The position numbers and the translations under genes are program-made. Shown here in pieces: positions 1-7,552 of a DNA stretch of 12,020 nucleotides (its first letter is position 1; the number at the start of each line of letters is the position of its first letter). Source of the DNA: SIG351 sp045627045. Its GTDB lineage: Bacteria > Bacillota > Clostridia > HGM11327. The stretch is from assembly GCA_045627045.1 (NCBI GenBank), contig JAZQMY010000071.1:1-12020 (forward strand). The letters are read 5' to 3'. The notes beneath the pieces are model-generated. The model had not been told where the DNA came from, did no database searches, and saw nothing but the letters and a program-made list of their open reading frames with translations.

Positions 1-1
1 G

Positions 2-1090
2 CACAGCAGACTGACAAAGCACACCGTTGAATACAGCCCATTTAAGCGTGATATTGTGCGTGAGGTGTCCGATGCCTGCAGAAAGCATGGTATAAAATTC
101 GGTGTGTATCTTTCCCCATGGGACAGGAACTGTCAGCTGTACGGACAGGGAAAAGCATATGACGATTATTTCATCGGACAGCTTACCGAACTGCTGACGA
201 GTTACGGAGATGTATTTTCGGTATGGTTTGACGGAGCCTGCGGTGAAGGCCCCAACGGCAGAAGACAGGAATATGATTTTGACAGATATATAAAGCTCAT
301 CAGAAAGTATCAGCCGAATGCGGTTATTTTCAATGATAACGGTCCTGATGTCCGTTGGGTAGGCAACGAAGCCGGCGCCGGCAGACACGCAGAATGGGCT
401 GTCGTACCGACAGAACTCTGCTCATTAGCGAAGCCGCAGACAGGCGCAGGTCCTCTTGCAGAAGAAGGCAAGCTTGAATATGTTTACAATTCATGGGACG
501 ACTGCGGTTCCCTTTCAAAAATCCTCTGGTCAAAAGGTCTTGCATTCTGTCCGGCAGAGGTGGATACTTCTCTTAAAACGGGTTGGTTCTGGCATCCGGG
601 TCAGGAACCTCATTCACTTGAGAGGCTCATGAAGATTTACATTGCGAGCGTAGGCAACAATGCCTGCCTCAACCTCAACGTTCCGCCGAACAGAGAAGGT
701 AAATTCGATGAAGCCGATGTCAAGAGACTTGCCGAATTCGGTCAGATGATCAAGGAGAAGTTCTCTCCCGAAGCAGAAGCTCCTGCCGATATAGAGCTTA
801 CTCCCGATTCAACTCCTATGCAGCCCAAGTACAGCATCAAGCTTAAGGACAGAAGAGGAATCATCCACTATATCGTTGTTGAAGAGGATATCGAGGAAGG
901 ACAGAGAGTTGAAGCCTTTGTTATCAGAAAGTTCTCATGGCCTGTTGAGCCCTGCGTAATCGGCGGCACGATCGGACGGAAGAAGATTATTGAGCTCAAG
1001 AACGGAAATGAGTACTGCCTTGACTATGAGCTTGACATCACAGAGTCAAGAGGCCCTGTAAAGATCAAGAGCATTAAGTGCTATTTATAA
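2..1090 (+). CDS. Alpha-L-fucosidase, GH29 family (5'-truncated by window edge)
   Basis: The reading frame is open from base 2, so the start lies before the window; 362 C-terminal residues are visible. The enzyme should hydrolyse terminal alpha-linked L-fucose from glycans by a retaining mechanism. Seen: the TIM-barrel stretch GIKFGVYLSPWDRN, then VWFDGACGEGPNG, whose Asp (codon 230-232) is at the position of the GH29 nucleophile. It is followed by VRWVGNEAG and AEWAVVP, a pattern I associate with the alpha-1,3/1,4-specific GH29-B subfamily; this assignment is tentative. LNLNVPPNREGKFDEADVKRL closes the catalytic domain, and about 85 C-terminal residues look like a beta-sandwich. No signal peptide can be judged because the N-terminus is missing. 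A GTG at 56 is inside the conserved barrel and is not the real start. The gene ends 85 bp before the next one, with hairpins between. Confidence 0.93.
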   Translation, partial: HSRLTKHTVEYSPFKRDIVREVSDACRKHGIKFGVYLSPWDRNCQLYGQGKAYDDYFIGQLTELLTSYGDVFSVWFDGACGEGPNGRRQEYDFDRYIKLIRKYQPNAVIFNDNGPDVRWVGNEAGAGRHAEWAVVPTELCSLAKPQTGAGPLAEEGKLEYVYNSWDDCGSLSKILWSKGLAFCPAEVDTSLKTGWFWHPGQEPHSLERLMKIYIASVGNNACLNLNVPPNREGKFDEADVKRLAEFGQMIKEKFSPEAEAPADIELTPDSTPMQPKYSIKLKDRRGIIHYIVVEEDIEEGQRVEAFVIRKFSWPVEPCVIGGTIGRKKIIELKNGNEYCLDYELDITESRGPVKIKSIKCYL

Positions 1091-1109
1091 TATATAATAT
1101 AAACATGAC

Positions 1110-1145
1110 GGGTAAGCAGATGCGGGGGACTGTGTTTGCTTACCC
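1110..1145 (+). terminator. Hairpin after the fucosidase; possible weak terminator or attenuator
   Basis: GGGTAAGCA (1110-1118) and TGCTTACCC (1137-1145) form a perfect 9-bp stem, extendable inward with wobble pairs to about 14 bp around a G-rich loop. Only TTATT follows, not a proper T-run, so termination would be inefficient. It sits 20 bp after the fucosidase stop and 31 bp before the next start, so it could separate the two units or regulate read-through. Confidence 0.4.
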
Positions 1146-1150
1146 TTATT

Positions 1151-1166
1151 ACGGATTGGAATCCGT
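1151..1166 (+). repeat. Short dyad just upstream of the ribosome binding site
   Basis: ACGGATT (1151-1157) and AATCCGT (1160-1166) are perfect inverted 7-mers around GG. As RNA this could form a short hairpin ending at the GGGGG (1167-1171) that serves as the only purine-rich ribosome binding site for the ATG at 1176. As DNA it could be a 16-bp operator. No function is shown. Confidence 0.35.
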
Positions 1167-1175
1167 GGGGGAAAA

Positions 1176-1658
1176 ATGAGCGGCATAAGAAAAAACAGAT
1201 GCGAATATAATGGCTGTAAAGAGAAAGTCTATATGGATGGCCTTTGCTATGATCACTATATGGATATGCTTGAAGCAGAGCAGAGAGGCAAAAAGGATAA
1301 GTCGGAAATATTGCCGGCAATAGTATCGTTTACGTCGGTGGTGTTTCTTGTTTCGATTTGGATAGTGCTGTCGGGAAGCGCTGTCGAGTTCGGACTTAAC
1401 AGCTACAGATATTCAAGTGCGAATATAGTATTTTTTACAGTGCCTCCGATACTTATCATTGCCGCATCCTATCTCCTTGCAAGAGGAATAATGTGGCTGA
1501 TAGATAATATTTCCTTCGTGAAATATGTTTTTGTCGTCATTATGCTTGTGTTTTTTGCATGGATTCTTCTGAATTACACTGAATTATTCCCGGCATATAA
1601 GGACTTTCTCAGAAATCTTGCAGGCAGCTACACCGGTTGGATAGGCTCACTGCGTTAA
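1176..1658 (+). CDS. Small membrane protein with an N-terminal zinc-finger-like motif
   Basis: 160 residues. The N-terminus carries C9-x4-C14-x9-C24-x2-H27 (RCEYNGCKEKVYMDGLCYDHY region). This resembles the short treble-clef-like pattern 'C..GC...v..GlC..Hy' seen in many small bacterial and phage proteins, and it probably binds one zinc ion. A charged linker (about 32-45) follows, then three predicted membrane segments at about 48-66, 83-103 and 114-133. The cytosolic finger anchored to a hydrophobic domain suggests a regulatory or scaffold role, but I do not recognise the family. The start is ATG with GGGGG five bases upstream. It is the first gene of the five-gene run; the next gene begins about 17 bp after its stop, so co-transcription is likely. 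No enzymatic motif is visible. Confidence 0.8.
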   Translation: MSGIRKNRCEYNGCKEKVYMDGLCYDHYMDMLEAEQRGKKDKSEILPAIVSFTSVVFLVSIWIVLSGSAVEFGLNSYRYSSANIVFFTVPPILIIAASYLLARGIMWLIDNISFVKYVFVVIMLVFFAWILLNYTELFPAYKDFLRNLAGSYTGWIGSLR

Positions 1659-1675
1659 GAAGGTACCTGAACAGA

Positions 1676-2746
1676 ATGAAGAAACTGAATTCATTTAAGA
1701 TCGCTTGGATATTTGCCGGATGCTTTCTCGGGGCAGGCTTTGTTTCGGGACAGGAGCTCTGGCAGTTTTTCGGCGAATTCTCGGTAATGGGAATAGTCGG
1801 ACTTGTTCTGGCGATAAGCATTCTCTCGTTTCTCGGGATAGTCATAATGAGAATTGCGGCTCTTTCGGATACGGGGGAAATGGATAAGATCATTATCCCG
1901 GACGGTCCACGCTTCCTCGGAATATTTGCCGGCGCACTCCAGTGGATTTTTATGATAGGTGTTGTGGTTATCATGATTGCCGGAGCCGGCGCACTTATAG
2001 AAATGATAACAGGGGTGGACAGTGCCATAGGCGGCGCGGTATTCACTCTGCTTCTGACATTGCTTGCACTTTTGGGCAAATCCGGAGTATCATCGGTATT
2101 TTCAATATGCGTTCCGGTGATAACGGTGATGTCGGTGGCATTTTCGGTGCTTTCGCTCGTAAAATTCGAGCCGGAAGCCATAGAGGATATTTCCTCTGCA
2201 AACAGCCTTCTTCCCGGATGGGGAATAGCTGCCGTGACATATGCTGCATATAATATTTTCAGCTCGGTAGGCATATTGTCACCTTTCGGAAAGGATATCA
2301 AAAACGCAAGGCTCTCCGTAAAGGGCATTGTTCTCGGAGGACTTGTTCTGCTTGTGATAAGTCTTTCTATTCTTTCCGCACTCAGAAACAGACCGTCAGC
2401 TCTTGCTGAGCCTCTTCCGATGCTCAGGATAGCAATGGATATATCTTTTGCGGCAGGATGTGTTTATGCATTACTGCTTATGGGAGGGCTTCTCGGCACC
2501 TCTCTTTCGTGCCTCGTTGCGGTGAAGATGTTCGCCGAGGCAAAATCAGAATCAATTCGGAAATACAGAATCATTTTTACCGTTTTGCTCGGTTGCGCCT
2601 GCTACGCACTCAGCCTTGTGGGCTTTGCAGACCTTGTGGGAACGGTTTATCCGATATTCGGATATGTCAGCGCAGTATTCATGCTGCTTATGATCTTTAA
2701 TTATATAAAACTCAAAAAAGAAAACAGGAGAGATTTACACTTATGA
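1676..2746 (+). CDS. YkvI-family polytopic membrane protein (putative transporter)
   Basis: 356 residues, about ten hydrophobic segments. The N-terminal IAWIFAGCFLGAGFVSGQE stretch, especially GAGFxSGQE followed by LWQFF, is typical of the YkvI family (COG3949), uncharacterised membrane proteins related to LeuT/APC-fold transporters. The substrate is unknown. I chose ATG 1676 rather than the upstream TTG at 1637. The TTG would overlap the previous gene and add 13 charged residues before the first helix, whereas 1676 has AAGAAGG (1657-1663) upstream, although with a long 12-base gap. The stop overlaps the next start as ATGA, which implies translational coupling to the glycosyltransferase. The final residues KLKKENRR form a basic cytosolic tail. 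It could import a solute processed by the nucleoside hydrolases downstream, but nothing in the sequence proves this. Confidence 0.85.
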   Translation: MKKLNSFKIAWIFAGCFLGAGFVSGQELWQFFGEFSVMGIVGLVLAISILSFLGIVIMRIAALSDTGEMDKIIIPDGPRFLGIFAGALQWIFMIGVVVIMIAGAGALIEMITGVDSAIGGAVFTLLLTLLALLGKSGVSSVFSICVPVITVMSVAFSVLSLVKFEPEAIEDISSANSLLPGWGIAAVTYAAYNIFSSVGILSPFGKDIKNARLSVKGIVLGGLVLLVISLSILSALRNRPSALAEPLPMLRIAMDISFAAGCVYALLLMGGLLGTSLSCLVAVKMFAEAKSESIRKYRIIFTVLLGCACYALSLVGFADLVGTVYPIFGYVSAVFMLLMIFNYIKLKKENRRDLHL

Positions 2747-3897
2747 TTATTGGAGAATTTTGCGACGTTTTTCCGCCTGAACTTGACGGCGTAGGCACAG
2801 TTGTCAGAAACTATGTTGAGCAGTTTAACAAGAAGGGTAACGATTGCTATTATATTGCTCCGAAGGCAGATAAGCTTTCAAATGATGAGATAGTAAGCAG
2901 TACTCTCAACGTAATAAATCATCTGAGCATTCCGCTTCCTCACGAGGCTTACCGTCTGGGCTTGCCGCTTCTTGATACGGGATATTTAAGAGACGTCAAT
3001 AAAATAAAATTTGATATAGTACACGCACACAGCCCCTTTGCTTCAGGACTTGAGGCATTGAGAGTGTCAAAGTCAAAAGGCTTGCCGCTTGTAGGCACGT
3101 TCCACTCGAAGTATTATGATGATTTCTACTCGAAAACACACAATAAGCTTCTTGCGGCTCTCGGAACGGATTATGTGGTATCATTTTTCAACAGATGCGA
3201 TGAAGTGTGGACTGTTTCGGATTCGACCGTTGAAACACTGCGCAGCTACGGATATCAGGGAGAAATATTTGTTGTACCGAACGGCACGAACCTCTGGTAC
3301 CCCACAGAAGCGGACAGAAAGACTGCCGAGCTGAAGTATTCGCTCGGAGAAGAAAACGTTTTCCTCTTTGTAGGACAGCATAACTTCAAGAAGAATACGA
3401 AGCATATCATAGAAGCAATCGCCGTTTACGCAAAGACCCACTCTGACTTCAAGATGGTATTTGTAGGTCAGGGTCCTGATGCGGAGAAAATGAAGGAAAT
3501 GACGGTTGACCTCGGAATTGCGGACAGGACCGTTTTTGTAGGTCAGCTGATGGACAGAACGGAGCTCATGAGAATATATGCACGAGCTGATCTTTTCATA
3601 TTCCCGTCGCTTTATGACAATGCATCTCTTGTAATAAGAGAGGCTGCGGCGGCAGGTACTCCGTCGATAGTCATCAAGGGTTCCTGCATTGCAAGCAATA
3701 TCACGGACAATGAGAACGGCTTCCTCTGTGAGGATTCACCGGAAAGCATTGCCGCATGCATGGAAAGAGCGCTTCCGGAGCTGAAGCGTGTCGGAGAGAA
3801 CGCAAGAAATACTCTGCCTGTTCCGTGGAGCGACATTACGGATATGGCAATGGCAAGATACATAGAACTTATAGAAAAATCAAAGAGGAGAAAATGA
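2743..3897 (+). CDS. GT4-family glycosyltransferase (possibly a glycolipid synthase)
   Basis: 384 residues, the usual length for retaining GT-B glycosyltransferases. The N-terminal acceptor domain begins GEFCDVFPPELDGVGTVVRN, the opening typical of GT4 enzymes that glucosylate diacylglycerol or related lipids. GTFHSKYYDDF (about 118-128) and the DEVWTVS hinge follow. The C-terminal nucleotide-sugar domain has FVGQHNFKKN (about 209-218) and FVGQGPDAEKM. The retaining E-x7-E signature is present as D292-x7-E300 (YDNASLVIREAAAAG), a conservative change at the first acid. FVGQ replaces the common VGR. No signal peptide or membrane segment is seen, so it would act in the cytosol or at the inner membrane face. 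The ATGA overlap with the preceding gene and AGGAG about 12 bases upstream support the start. Acceptor and sugar donor cannot be read from sequence. Confidence 0.9.
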   Translation: MIIGEFCDVFPPELDGVGTVVRNYVEQFNKKGNDCYYIAPKADKLSNDEIVSSTLNVINHLSIPLPHEAYRLGLPLLDTGYLRDVNKIKFDIVHAHSPFASGLEALRVSKSKGLPLVGTFHSKYYDDFYSKTHNKLLAALGTDYVVSFFNRCDEVWTVSDSTVETLRSYGYQGEIFVVPNGTNLWYPTEADRKTAELKYSLGEENVFLFVGQHNFKKNTKHIIEAIAVYAKTHSDFKMVFVGQGPDAEKMKEMTVDLGIADRTVFVGQLMDRTELMRIYARADLFIFPSLYDNASLVIREAAAAGTPSIVIKGSCIASNITDNENGFLCEDSPESIAACMERALPELKRVGENARNTLPVPWSDITDMAMARYIELIEKSKRRK

Positions 3898-3899
3898 AA

Positions 3900-4793
3900 A
3901 TGATTAAAGTTATTTTTGATACAGACATAGGCGGCGATCCGGATGATGCAGGTGCACTTGCGCTGATTCACGAAGCAGACAAGCTCGGCGAGGCAAAACT
4001 CCTCGGAGTTATGATGAGCACACCGCGTCCGTATACGACAGGCTGTGTTGATGCGATCAACCGTTGGTATTCAAACATCGTTCCGCTCGGACAGACACAT
4101 GTTATTCCTGCGGATGATGACGGCTCATGCTATATGAGCTCTTACGGCAAAAAGGTTGCGGAAAAATATCCCAACAGCTACGGAAGCAGGACAACGGAAG
4201 AGAGTGCAGTAAGAGTGCTCAGAAGAATTCTTGCCGAAAACGAAGGTGACGGCATAACGTATATAATTACAGGCTACTGCACAAATCTTGCAGGACTCAT
4301 GAAGAGCGGTCCGGATGATATTTCTGAGCTTGACGGAAAGACACTTGTGGAGAAAAACATAGACAAGCTCGTTATCATGGCAGGAAACTATGAGGTGCCG
4401 GAGCTTGAATGCAATATCTCAAGCGATATTCCTGCGGCAATCTATCTTTTCAATGAGTTTACAAAGCCCGTGCTCATTCTCGGCTCAACAGAGGGCGAAA
4501 AAATCAAGACGGGCAAGCTTCTTCTCGAAAAAGATCCGGAGAATCCTGTTTCATGGTCATACTACTACACTGTAAAGGGCCCGAGATACAGCTGGGACCC
4601 CATTACGGCATTTGCGGCAATATACGGCTGTGAGAACGTCCTTGAGCTTTCCAATGCAGGAAAGGTAACCGTTGATGAGAACGGAATTGCAACATTCACA
4701 GAGGCCAATAACGGCTTACACAGATTGATCTACCTGAAAGACCTTGATGAAGCAAGAGAACGTATAGACCGTGCCATGGTAGGAGAAATGTAA
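3900..4793 (+). CDS. Inosine-uridine-type nucleoside hydrolase, copy 1
   Basis: 297 residues; family members hydrolyse the N-glycosidic bond of nucleosides to free base and ribose. Seen: the N-terminal calcium motif in the form DTDIGGDPDDAGAL (residues 7-20), TGYCTNLAGL equivalent to the usual GPLTNLA, MAGNYE, ECNISSDIPAA equivalent to EFNxxxDPEAA, and SWDPITA near the C-terminus where the Asp is the expected last calcium ligand. A Trp occupies the place of the catalytic His found in some groups. I prefer ATG 3900 over ATG 3894. GAGGAG (3885-3890) is 9 bases before 3900 but only 3 before 3894, and the paralogue downstream starts at the matching residue. With 3894 the gene would overlap the GT4 stop as ATGA. 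It lies between the GT4 gene and copy 2, with 1-2 bp gaps. Confidence 0.92.
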   Translation: MIKVIFDTDIGGDPDDAGALALIHEADKLGEAKLLGVMMSTPRPYTTGCVDAINRWYSNIVPLGQTHVIPADDDGSCYMSSYGKKVAEKYPNSYGSRTTEESAVRVLRRILAENEGDGITYIITGYCTNLAGLMKSGPDDISELDGKTLVEKNIDKLVIMAGNYEVPELECNISSDIPAAIYLFNEFTKPVLILGSTEGEKIKTGKLLLEKDPENPVSWSYYYTVKGPRYSWDPITAFAAIYGCENVLELSNAGKVTVDENGIATFTEANNGLHRLIYLKDLDEARERIDRAMVGEM

Positions 4794-4794
4794 C

Positions 4795-5700
4795 ATGAAA
4801 AAGATTATTTTTGATACGGATATAGGCGAGGACTGCGATGATGCAGGCGCACTTTCAATATTAGATGAGGCGGTAAAGTCAGGCATCTGCGAGCTTCTTG
4901 GCGTAACGATAAGCACGAGGAATCTTTACGGCGCAGGAACTGCCTTTGCGATAAACGAGAGCAACGGTGTCAGCTGTCCGATAGGTGAGACAGACAGGGA
5001 GCCTCTCGGTCAGAAGGGAAGATCTTTTGAAGGAAACTACGGCAAGGGCATATGCGATGAATTCGGAGATAAATTTGCCGGAAAGAGACCTGAATATTCC
5101 GTCAGACTCCTGAGAAGACTTCTTGCGGAATCGGATGAAAAGGTGAGCATAGTCGTTGTGGGAAGCAGTATAAATATTGCAGGATTGCTTGAAAGCGAAA
5201 AGGATGATATTTCAGAGCTTTCAGGCTATGAGCTTGTGAAGGAAAAGGTCGAAATGATTTCGATCATGGCAGGACTTTTTGCTCCGGAGAAGATGAACGG
5301 CAATATCGGCCCGGAATACAACGTTATGATAGATATTCCTGCGGCAAAGAAGGTTTTTGAGGAAGCACCTGTCCCGATAGTTGTTTCTCCTTTTGAAGAG
5401 GGCTATTACGTCAATACGGGTAAGGCACTGATTGAAAAGAGAAACGGATCTCCTGCGGCGGAGTGTTACAGAATACTCACCGGAGGTCAGCCGAGATGCA
5501 GCTGGGATCCGATTTCGGCATTCTATGCAGTGTATGGATGTGAAGACATACTTGAGCTTTCCGAGGCGGGAAAGGTCAGTGTTGACGAAAAAGGCATTAC
5601 AAAATTTGAGCCTGCGCCGGACGGAAACGCAAGGATAATCCATTGCAGATCGTTTGAAGAGACGGCAAAAAGAATCGACATCGCAATGATCGGCGGATAA
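4795..5700 (+). CDS. Inosine-uridine-type nucleoside hydrolase, copy 2
   Basis: 301 residues, clearly paralogous to the preceding gene along its whole length. It starts one base after the upstream stop, with AGGAG (4781-4785) nine bases before ATG. Motifs: DTDIGEDCDDAGAL (about 7-20), VVGSSINIAGL where copy 1 has TGYCTNLAGL, EYNVMIDIPAA, and CSWDPISA at the calcium-ligand position. The Thr of the canonical TNxA loop is replaced by Ile, and the segment after the first motif (STRNLYGAGTAFAINE) differs strongly from copy 1. The two proteins therefore probably differ in substrate preference, and one may have lost classical nucleosidase activity. Family enzymes act as homodimers or tetramers; a mixed oligomer of the two products is a possibility, not shown. 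It is the last gene of the run, followed by a strong terminator. Confidence 0.92.
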   Translation: MKKIIFDTDIGEDCDDAGALSILDEAVKSGICELLGVTISTRNLYGAGTAFAINESNGVSCPIGETDREPLGQKGRSFEGNYGKGICDEFGDKFAGKRPEYSVRLLRRLLAESDEKVSIVVVGSSINIAGLLESEKDDISELSGYELVKEKVEMISIMAGLFAPEKMNGNIGPEYNVMIDIPAAKKVFEEAPVPIVVSPFEEGYYVNTGKALIEKRNGSPAAECYRILTGGQPRCSWDPISAFYAVYGCEDILELSEAGKVSVDEKGITKFEPAPDGNARIIHCRSFEETAKRIDIAMIGG

Positions 5701-5721
5701 ATAATATACTACAGATAATAA

Positions 5722-5754
5722 AACACCGGAAGGATTTTGATTCCTTCCGGTGTT
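5722..5754. terminator. Bidirectional intrinsic terminator between convergent genes
   Basis: AACACCGGAAGGA (5722-5734) pairs perfectly with TCCTTCCGGTGTT (5742-5754): 13 bp with a 7-base loop. On the - strand it is followed by a T-rich run (TTTTATTAT read from 5723 downward). On the + strand the trailing sequence CTGTTATATTC is weaker but T-rich. It lies between the convergent stops of the nucleoside hydrolase (5700) and the antiporter (5783). Confidence 0.88.
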
Positions 5755-5782
5755 CTGTTATATTCAATTAATTTTTGACTTA

Positions 5783-7468
5783 TCAGATTTCGCCCTTGTA
5801 CTTTGCCTTGACAATAATCTTCGTAACAACGAGGAAGAGAACTGTGAGGACGATACCAATCGGAAGTACTACCCACGGATTCGGGATGAAGCCTGAAACA
5901 ATGAACATTACGAATGAAATGGCACCTACTGACAAAGCGTACGGCAACTGGGTCGAAACATGAGAGAGGTGATCACACTGTGCACCTGCAGAAGACATAA
6001 TTGTCGTATCTGAAATAGGTGAGCAGTGGTCGCCGAATACGGCACCTGCGAGGCAGGCTGACATTCCGACAAAGAGGAGCGGGTTCGATGCGTCGAAAAT
6101 GCTTGTAACGATCGGGATGAGAATACCGAATGTACCCCATGATGTACCTGTTGCAAATGCGAGAACGCAGGCAACGAGGAATATGATTGCAGGGAGGAAC
6201 TTATCGAGTGTTCCTGCTGATGTGCTCATAAGATCACCGACATAGTACTTCGCACCGAGGAGAGCAGTCATGTTTTTGAGTGATGTTGCAAAAGTGAGAA
6301 TGAGGATCGCAGGTACCATTGCGATGAAGCCCTTCGGGATGCATTCCATCATATCCTTGAAAGTGATAACCTTTCTGATGAGCATATAAATCATAGTAAT
6401 TATGAGAGCGATAAGGCTGCCCCACGGAAGAGCAACGGTTGAATCTGTGTCGCTGAATGCGTGGATAAAGTCAAGGTAATTATCGCTGTCTGCAGAGAAG
6501 AAGCCGCCGTTGTAAACGAGAGCTGCAACGCAAGCAACGATGAGGAATATTATAGGGAGAATAAGGTCAAGAACCTTTGCTCTCGGATTGTCGATAGCTT
6601 CTTCACCCTTGTTGTCGGATGTGCCGAGGTCGCCTTCCTTCTTGGCTTTGACCTCGAACTTACGGATCGTGCCGTAATCAAACTTGAGAAGTGCAAGAGT
6701 GATTATGAATACGATCGTGAGGAGTGAGTAGAAGTTGAACGGAATAGCCTGAATGAAAAGCTCAATGCCGTTATACTGTGTGCCGTCTGCGTAGCTTGAA
6801 ACTGCTGCTGCCCATGATGAGATAGGAGCGATCATGCAGACAGGAGCGGCTGTTGCATCGATGAGGTATGCAAGCTTCTGTCTTGAAATCTTGTGCCCGT
6901 CAGAAACAGGACGCATAACTGAACCCACTGTGAGGCAGTTGAAATAGTCATCAATGAAGATGAGAACGCCGAGGAAGAATGTTGCAAGCTGAGCACCGAC
7001 TCTTGTCTTGATGTGCGTTTCAGCCCAGTGACCGAAAGCAGCCGAACCGCCGGCTCTGTTCATGATAGCAACGAAGACGCCGAGAATTACAAGGAATGCA
7101 AAGATTCCGGCTGTGTCGCTGATAGCGGAAATAAGACCTGTTTCAACAACTGAATTGATCGTGCCTGTGAATGAGAAGTTAGCTGCAAGGAGACCACCGC
7201 AGGCGATACCGATGAAAAGTGAGCTGTAAACTTCTTTTGTTATCAGTGCAAGACCGATAGCGATGATAGGCGGAAGCAATGCCCAGAGTGAACCCTGAAT
7301 TGTGCCTTCGCCGCCGCAGGTTTCACATGCTTCACCGTCAACGATGCCGTCGATACAATCGGGGCAGTCAACAGTGTTCAGCGCGCCGCCTGTGCATCCT
7401 GCAACTACGAGAAGTGCAATGATTACAATGGCAGCAACGAGAAGCGTAATTTTTTTGCCTTTTGTCAT
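5783..7468 (-). CDS. NhaC-family antiporter, probable lysine-regulated transporter, with Cys-rich N-terminus
   Basis: 561 residues, longer than a typical NhaC protein. Family hallmarks: LIFIDDYFNCLTVGSVMRPVSD (about 169-190, with D173, D174 and N177), IDATAAPVCMIAPISSWA, ATGTSWGTFGILIPI, and GDHCSPISDTTIMSS near the C-terminus; about 11-12 membrane segments. NhaC members exchange Na+ and H+, but members behind L-boxes have been predicted as lysine transporters (called LysW); the riboswitch here points the same way. The N-terminus is odd: a hydrophobic leader ends in VAGC25, a perfect lipobox-like match. C35PDC38 and C48ETC51GGEG follow, resembling DnaJ CxxCxGxG zinc motifs, before the first conserved antiporter helix at about 61. 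The start is ATG with GGAGG six bases upstream (7475-7479). A monocistronic unit is likely, with its own promoter and a terminator on each side. Confidence 0.93.
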   Translation of the reverse strand: MTKGKKITLLVAAIVIIALLVVAGCTGGALNTVDCPDCIDGIVDGEACETCGGEGTIQGSLWALLPPIIAIGLALITKEVYSSLFIGIACGGLLAANFSFTGTINSVVETGLISAISDTAGIFAFLVILGVFVAIMNRAGGSAAFGHWAETHIKTRVGAQLATFFLGVLIFIDDYFNCLTVGSVMRPVSDGHKISRQKLAYLIDATAAPVCMIAPISSWAAAVSSYADGTQYNGIELFIQAIPFNFYSLLTIVFIITLALLKFDYGTIRKFEVKAKKEGDLGTSDNKGEEAIDNPRAKVLDLILPIIFLIVACVAALVYNGGFFSADSDNYLDFIHAFSDTDSTVALPWGSLIALIITMIYMLIRKVITFKDMMECIPKGFIAMVPAILILTFATSLKNMTALLGAKYYVGDLMSTSAGTLDKFLPAIIFLVACVLAFATGTSWGTFGILIPIVTSIFDASNPLLFVGMSACLAGAVFGDHCSPISDTTIMSSAGAQCDHLSHVSTQLPYALSVGAISFVMFIVSGFIPNPWVVLPIGIVLTVLFLVVTKIIVKAKYKGEI

Positions 7469-7500
7469 AAAAGACCTCCGAAATAAATTAAAAATTCCGC

Positions 7501-7534
7501 AAAAAAGAAAAAACCACGGATAAAATACCGTGGT
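7501..7534 (-). terminator. Intrinsic terminator of the lysine riboswitch expression platform
   Basis: On the - strand ACCACGG (7534-7528) and CCGTGGT (7519-7513) form a 7-bp stem with an 8-base loop, followed directly by a long T-run with one C (7513-7501). It lies between the aptamer and the antiporter start. CACGGTA (7532-7526) can instead pair with TATCGTG (7560-7554), whose TATC belongs to the aptamer's closing helix P1. This gives a clear antiterminator alternative: bound lysine holds P1 and allows termination. Confidence 0.88.
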
Positions 7535-7552
7535 AATGATAGTAACCCAAAA

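Noticed and set aside
1086..1098. Overlapping TATAAT boxes just after the fucosidase as a promoter for the five-gene run
   Set aside because: No acceptable -35 hexamer lies 16-18 bases upstream; AT-rich sequence alone explains the matches.
1609..2328. 239-codon open frame on the - strand opposite the YkvI-type gene
   Set aside because: It is antisense to a conserved membrane protein with family motifs; the low-complexity Ser/Thr/Pro/Ile-rich translation is typical of a shadow frame.
3756..3899. N-terminal extension of nucleoside hydrolase copy 1 starting at 3756
   Set aside because: It overlaps the GT4 gene by 142 bases, its translation is low-quality, and the catalytic DTD motif should be within the first ten residues as in copy 2.
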